From the NCBI GenBank assembly GCA_944354125.1, contig CALVPT010000005.1, positions 45,569-109,568 on the forward strand: a DNA stretch of 64,000 nucleotides, written 5' to 3'. The notes under the pieces are model-generated. The model did not search any database. It was not told the DNA's origin and saw only the letters and a list, made by a program, of their open reading frames with translations. The translations under genes and the position numbers were made by a program. This document shows positions 60,543 through 64,000 of the stretch, piece by piece. Source of the stretch: an uncultured Clostridia bacterium. Its GTDB lineage: Bacteria; Bacillota; Clostridia; Christensenellales; Borkfalkiaceae. Position 1 is the first letter of the stretch, and every line of letters starts with the position of its first letter.

Positions 60543-61127
60543 GTACAATTAAATAATGATTTTGTAAATGTAACTATCAAAACAAGCAATAGCACTTCTT
60601 CGCGAAATATAGGTGATTATTCATTTCCCAATGTGTTGAGTGATAAAAGCTCTACTTCGAGAATATACGATACATCGCGGGCAGATTATGATAATTATGC
60701 TGTGGCACGTAATGCAATTGAAAATATAAAAGAATATTTTAATACGAAGACAATTATTCATGGGTATGAGCATGCTCATTTCCCTATTGGTTCTTCGGCT
60801 ATGGCATCATTAACTGAAGAACAATTAGAATTAAGAAAGAAATTTGAAGCTAAGGGAACACAGTCTTCATTTTACTCAAACTTGGATGTGGATCAAATCA
60901 AGCAAATAACAATTTTAGCACTATATAATTGCGAGTTTGTAAGGAGCCAAAGGCGACAGCAGGACCAACATGGGAATATAATTGGGGCACGAACAGTTTA
61001 TGATTGTTCGCTTGGAACATGTGTTGGACGAGATCGATCGGGTGCTGATACGGATAAAGTTAGAGTGGTGATAGAAGAAGATCCCGCAACAGACAACTAT
61101 ATAGTAACTGTTTTTCCTTTTATTTAA
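59910..61127 (+). CDS. Polymorphic toxin 1: shared coiled-coil N-domain plus candidate nuclease C-domain
   Basis: A 405-residue protein. Residues 1-211 are a coiled-coil domain (VNIENVDSFRQGIESQRDSV start; ending KLNKISSVLQEYLS) nearly identical to toxin 2. Residues 212-405 are unique. The unique part has HGYEHAHFPIGSSAM (H284, H288, H290) and ends KVRVVIEEDPATDNYIVTVF, a strand pair reminiscent of BECR-fold RNases such as the EndoU/barnase group, whose C-termini end in a similar IVTAYP-like strand. That is a pattern impression, not a domain hit. The ribosome site is weak, so translation is probably coupled. The gene at 61153 is its candidate immunity gene. Confidence 0.75.
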   Translation: MAKANVNIENVDSFRQGIESQRDSVIDSVDTYNATIDETKEALAVEKEKAVTLIGEVQSTLSVLLSKIEEQRAKVEELQASLAALEASEPEEYETVYEPDVTDDEGNVISEGGSYEVETAAHIAWRNEVDKLSGELANEEDRLAQMEEVESKLQAVASKLEEQQAKLDELYAELEGSQEEVNARRGEIESFSESAIEKLNKISSVLQEYLSVQLNNDFVNVTIKTSNSTSSRNIGDYSFPNVLSDKSSTSRIYDTSRADYDNYAVARNAIENIKEYFNTKTIIHGYEHAHFPIGSSAMASLTEEQLELRKKFEAKGTQSSFYSNLDVDQIKQITILALYNCEFVRSQRRQQDQHGNIIGARTVYDCSLGTCVGRDRSGADTDKVRVVIEEDPATDNYIVTVFPFI

Positions 61128-61152
61128 TTTCTTGTAATATCTTGAGGTAGCT

Positions 61153-61554
61153 ATGGAAATTAAACTAGAAATAATAGAAAATTTAAAAGACAAAGCTGTA
61201 GGATTGGAAAGCATTCATGCAGATTTGTCTATTGAATGTGACGAGCTTGTATTTAGTTATATCGTTTACATCAATGATTTGTGTGTAAAGTTTAGTGAGT
61301 GGGCATATAGCCCCATGAACTCTGATTTTATATTTGAGGACTCATTGGAATTTCTCTATATCTTTGGTGTTAAAAGGAATAATCAGCAATATTATTTTGA
61401 AGGATATAATGGCATAACCTTTAGAATCAATTCAATTACTGAATTTTGTAAATGTTTTATGGCCGCATTAGAAGAGGCGTATGCTAGGCAGGGAGAAATA
61501 GGGAAAAAATATTATAAAGAAGTATGTGATTTACGCATACAGGATGTAGATTGA
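61153..61554 (+). CDS. Candidate immunity protein for toxin 1 (133 aa)
   Basis: A 133-residue protein, starting at ATG 61153 with weak GAGGTAG upstream, lying between the two toxins. It is a mixed alpha/beta acidic protein (SIHADLSIECDELVFSYIVY; LYIFGVKRNNQQYYFEGYNG) ending ALEEAYARQGEIGKKYYKEV. No family is recognised, but position, size and acidity fit the immunity genes of polymorphic toxin systems. It overlaps nothing and ends three bases before the second toxin. Confidence 0.62.
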   Translation: MEIKLEIIENLKDKAVGLESIHADLSIECDELVFSYIVYINDLCVKFSEWAYSPMNSDFIFEDSLEFLYIFGVKRNNQQYYFEGYNGITFRINSITEFCKCFMAALEEAYARQGEIGKKYYKEVCDLRIQDVD

Positions 61555-61557
61555 TTT

Positions 61558-62190
61558 ATGGCAAAAGCGAATGTAAATATAGAAAACATCGACAATTTTC
61601 GGCAAGGTATAGAGGTACAGCGTGATTCTGTAATTGATAGCGTTGATACGTATAATGCAACCATAGATGAAACCAAGGAAGCGTTGGCGGTGGAAAAAGA
61701 GAAAGCGGTAACGCTAATTGGTGAAGTGCAATCTACGTTATCCGTTTTATTGTCTAAGATAGAAGAGCAGCGAGCTAAGGTTGAAGAGCTGCAAGCTTCT
61801 TTAGCGGCGCTTGAAGCCAGTGAGCCGGAAGAATATGAAACCGTATATGAACCAGATGTTACCGATGATGAAGGCAATGTAATATCGGAAGGTGGATCAT
61901 ACGAGGTTGAAACAGCTGCGCATATAGCGTGGCGAAACGAAGTGGATAAGTTAAGCGGTGAGCTTGCAAATGAAGAAGATCGTTTAGCGCAGATGGAAGA
62001 AGTTGAAAGCAAGTTGCAAGCGGTTGCGAGTAAACTTGAAGAGCAGCAGGCAAAGCTGGACGAGTTGTATGCAGAACTCGAAGGGAGTCAGGAAGAAGTA
62101 AATGCACGTAGAGGAGAAATAGAAAGCTTCTCGGAAAGTGCTATAGAAAAACTTAATAAAATTTCTTCAGTCTTGCAAGAGTATTTGTCT
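61558..62190 (+). repeat. 633-bp direct repeat, copy B (toxin 2 N-domain)
   Basis: Partner of 59910-60542; see copy A. The identity ends at TATTTGTCT in both copies, after which the sequences are unrelated. Confidence 0.93.
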
Positions 62191-62886
62191 ACAACTATAG
62201 GTGCTGGACAAAGTTTCTGGAGTAAAGTCATATTTCCAGGCGTAACAGTCAGTGGAATGAGTGTAGGAAAATTTAGTGTTTTCCGTGTTCCAACTATGAC
62301 AAAAGCTTTTGATAATGCCCCTGATTGGATAAAGAGCGAAGTTGCAATACATGGAAATAAAGTTAAGGTCAAGGACAAGCCCTGCAGGTCGCATTATACT
62401 CCTAGCGAAAAACGCATTTATATGGATCCCCGATATGATGATGATGAATATGCCGAAGTATTTAAACATGAATTTGGGCATTATATTGATCACGCTCATG
62501 GATGGCTTTCACAATCTCCAGCATTTGTAAATGCGTACCGCAAGGACTGTGAAAATTTAGATATAACGACTTGGGATGGCGCTCAAAATTCCAATAAAAT
62601 GCTTACCGATCTTATGAATGGAGAGAGCGCTAAGTACGATAGATGTATATCTGATATATTGTCTGCTACTTATAATAATGATCCATTAATCGAAAATCGA
62701 TATTTTTCCGAGGGATTATCATATTATCAGCATGATAATTCATATTGGGCTCGTGGTCAAAATCGAGAAAACGAGGTCTTCGCTAATCTTTTTGCTATAT
62801 ATAGTAATAATGATATAGAAACAATAGATTTTATTAGTAAACATTTTCCGAATACTGATAAAGCATTTAAAAATCTATTGCAGTAA
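61558..62886 (+). CDS. Polymorphic toxin 2: shared coiled-coil N-domain plus zinc metalloprotease C-domain
   Basis: A 442-residue protein sharing residues 1-211 with toxin 1. The unique C-domain is a zinc metalloprotease: VFKHEFGHYIDHAHGW has the HExxH pair (H304, E305, H308), and RENEVFANLFAIYSN has E406 in the position of a third gluzincin ligand. KRIYMDPRYDDDEYAEV leads into the site. The layout resembles lethal-factor-type toxin proteases at the C-termini of polymorphic toxins. Its target cannot be told. The two genes downstream (62933, 63154) are immunity candidates. Ribosome site weak; start set by homology with toxin 1. Confidence 0.82.
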   Translation: MAKANVNIENIDNFRQGIEVQRDSVIDSVDTYNATIDETKEALAVEKEKAVTLIGEVQSTLSVLLSKIEEQRAKVEELQASLAALEASEPEEYETVYEPDVTDDEGNVISEGGSYEVETAAHIAWRNEVDKLSGELANEEDRLAQMEEVESKLQAVASKLEEQQAKLDELYAELEGSQEEVNARRGEIESFSESAIEKLNKISSVLQEYLSTTIGAGQSFWSKVIFPGVTVSGMSVGKFSVFRVPTMTKAFDNAPDWIKSEVAIHGNKVKVKDKPCRSHYTPSEKRIYMDPRYDDDEYAEVFKHEFGHYIDHAHGWLSQSPAFVNAYRKDCENLDITTWDGAQNSNKMLTDLMNGESAKYDRCISDILSATYNNDPLIENRYFSEGLSYYQHDNSYWARGQNRENEVFANLFAIYSNNDIETIDFISKHFPNTDKAFKNLLQ

Positions 62887-62932
62887 ATTAAGATATCTGT
62901 GATTACAGTATTAAAGGAGATAAAAAGACAAA

Positions 62933-63139
62933 ATGAACAATATCGAATTCGGTAAAAAATGTCAACCTTTGAATAAAAAATATTACGGGTTGTTTAAGTA
63001 TATCCCGACGCCGAGTGATTATATTGCAACAAGAGAGGAGTATCTTGTTGCTTTGCAATCTGCAGTTGATAACGAAGTCGAAATATCTACAATTCTCAAA
63101 AGAATTGAAGAGGTTGATGATAATGAGAGTAAATATTGA
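62933..63139 (+). CDS. Hypothetical small protein after toxin 2 (68 aa)
   Basis: A 68-residue protein with AAAGGAG upstream. Two parts: LNKKYYGLFKYIPTPSDYIA and a helical REEYLVALQSAVDNEVEIST. Acidic C-terminus. No family recognised. Position after the protease toxin makes it an immunity or adaptor candidate. Its end lies 15 bases upstream of the next gene's ATG at 63154. Confidence 0.62.
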   Translation: MNNIEFGKKCQPLNKKYYGLFKYIPTPSDYIATREEYLVALQSAVDNEVEISTILKRIEEVDDNESKY

Positions 63140-63153
63140 CGTTGGAGATAGGT

Positions 63154-63723
63154 ATGGAAGAGATGGATAATTTGTTATGTTTAAGTAATATAAACGCTAT
63201 AAAAGAATATTATGTCAATTTAATTCACTATGTGTGCGATAATCAGGAGGCAATAAGTCAACAGCAAAAAGAAAAAATGGAACAAACGGTTGCCACTATT
63301 ACTTCGTTGGGAGCTTTGGTTAATTCAATACAAGATAAAGTTTTTTTAAAGCAGTTAAAAACAAGTGCAATAGTGTCTGTTGAAGGTAAGTTTAATTATG
63401 GTGTTGATAATATTGACGATTTGATGGATTCTATAAAATACAATATTAATTGTATTAATAATAGTAAAGTTCCATTATGGTTGTCCAACACAATGTATTT
63501 TTTTAATCATAATTGGAGAAAGCAAGTATACAAAAAAATATTAATTACTTATTTGAAGATTAAAGATTATTTGAAAATTGAATCAGATAAAGATGTGGAA
63601 AACGCGAGGCTACAGGGAGCTGAATGCTATGAGAAAGCCAAAGAATCTGCATTAGAATGTTTTTCTCATTTACTAAAAGATATAAATGAAGAAATCAAAA
63701 ATAAACCATTAAGTATAAATTAA
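63154..63723 (+). CDS. Hypothetical helical protein, possible immunity or accessory (189 aa)
   Basis: Start at ATG 63154, with GGAG nine bases upstream, is preferred over a TTG at 63136. It is mostly helical: AISQQQKEKMEQTVATITSL near residue 35 and SDKDVENARLQGAECYEKAK near residue 150. A short hydrophobic aromatic stretch (PLWLSNTMYFFNHNW) near residue 110 could dip into a membrane but is not a clear span. No family recognised. Position fits immunity or helper function for the protease toxin. Confidence 0.6.
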   Translation: MEEMDNLLCLSNINAIKEYYVNLIHYVCDNQEAISQQQKEKMEQTVATITSLGALVNSIQDKVFLKQLKTSAIVSVEGKFNYGVDNIDDLMDSIKYNINCINNSKVPLWLSNTMYFFNHNWRKQVYKKILITYLKIKDYLKIESDKDVENARLQGAECYEKAKESALECFSHLLKDINEEIKNKPLSIN

Positions 63724-63740
63724 AAGTTTGGAGGAGAATT

Positions 63741-64000
63741 ATGAAGATACAAATGCCGAAAAAACCAGTATACACAGAGACAGATGATCAGCTTAATAGA
63801 ATTACTAAACAAGCTGATGAGATAACTGATTATGTGGTTGTTAATGGGCAGTTAGTGCCTAAAACCCAGGCAAATTCCATTGCTTCAGACAAAAAGATCG
63901 ATATGCCCAAAAAACCAGTATATACAGAGACAGATGATCAGCTTAATAGAATTACTAAACAAGCTGATGAGATAACTGATTATGTGGTTGTTAATGGGCA
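63741..64000 (+). CDS. Repeat protein, 3' truncated by the window edge
   Basis: Starts at ATG with GGAGGAG seven bases upstream, and the frame is open to the end of the window (86 codons visible). It consists of a 50-residue unit beginning MPKKPVYTETDDQLNRITKQ, containing ADEITDYVVVNGQLVPKTQA, and then repeating almost exactly. The unit is hydrophilic, with one strand-like VVVNGQLVP. No family recognised; a tandem-repeat N-terminus in this place may be another secreted effector or a decoy/adhesin. Confidence 0.7.
   Translation, partial: MKIQMPKKPVYTETDDQLNRITKQADEITDYVVVNGQLVPKTQANSIASDKKIDMPKKPVYTETDDQLNRITKQADEITDYVVVNG
63753..64000 (+). repeat. 150-bp tandem repeat at the 5' end of the last gene
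   Basis: The sequence starting ATGCCGAAAAAACCAGTA at 63753 recurs at 63903 (ATGCCCAAAAAACCAGTA), with about 98 bases of near-identity visible in the second copy before the window ends. Only two or three bases differ (e.g. CCG/CCC, TAC/TAT). A period of 150 bases equals 50 codons, so the reading frame is kept. Confidence 0.9.

Noticed and set aside
1..64000. tRNA, rRNA or tmRNA genes, CRISPR arrays, replication origins
   Set aside because: None recognised on either strand by eye; no conserved T-arm, rRNA or DnaA-box clusters seen. A tRNAscan/Infernal run would be decisive.

Overview
The window reads as a chromosomal segment of a Gram-positive, probably spore-forming member of the Clostridia, most likely an uncultured gut or rumen lineage. 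The evidence is the gene content: a yqfC-yqfD-phoH-pgpH-ybeY-era-yqzL-recO block in Firmicutes order, a SpoIIA/SigB-like sigma module, pyruvate phosphate dikinase, a T-box leader, and abundant Shine-Dalgarno sites and sigma-A promoters with 17-bp spacers. Most of the window (1-54.2 kb) is moderately GC-rich with heavy use of ATA (Ile) and AGG (Arg). From about 54.3 kb to the end it becomes visibly AT-rich with different codon use, which suggests an acquired accessory island.

Layout. 0-3.5 kb: xylose/xylan use (xylA 3' end, xylB, GH43 glycosidase). 3.5-4 kb: a promoter-driven short membrane peptide and a structured leader. 4-10.3 kb: a type IIA topoisomerase pair and adenine deaminase. 10.5-17.4 kb: secA, prfB, a small helical protein, tsaD and a propeller-like protein. 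17.4-20.9 kb: a T-box (Ile) controlling a type-2 ileS. 20.9-24.8 kb: an XRE repressor with paired operators facing a four-helix membrane protein, then feoA-feoB and an RluA-type pseudouridine synthase. 24.9-28.3 kb: citrate synthase (minus) and a partner-switching sigma module with two anti-sigma-like proteins. 28.6-33.4 kb: a polytopic membrane protein, a PucR-type regulator, an S41 protease and a MinD/CpaE-like ATPase. 33.6-45.4 kb: a giant surface lipoprotein with near-identical 663-bp repeats, then an HtrA-like lipoprotein protease. 45.5-51.4 kb: the sporulation/housekeeping block. 51.5-54.1 kb: ppdK.

The accessory island (54.3-64 kb) is the most interesting part. After an IS21-like DNA-binding remnant and a zinc-ribbon peptide, an XRE regulator is translationally coupled to a 1039-residue FtsK/EssC-like ATPase with no visible membrane anchor. 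Four small helical proteins of WXG100/ESAT-6 type follow. Then come two polymorphic toxins that share a nearly identical 633-bp 5' half but carry different C-terminal domains, one a candidate nuclease and one an HExxH zinc protease. Candidate immunity genes are interleaved, and a 150-bp-repeat gene runs off the window. It resembles a stripped-down type VII secretion/toxin locus in which no homologue of the usual membrane partners EsaA/EssA/EssB/EsaB is visible here.

Limits: everything was read by eye. Family calls rest on motifs and synteny, and fold-level claims for toxins, immunity proteins and leaders are inferences.
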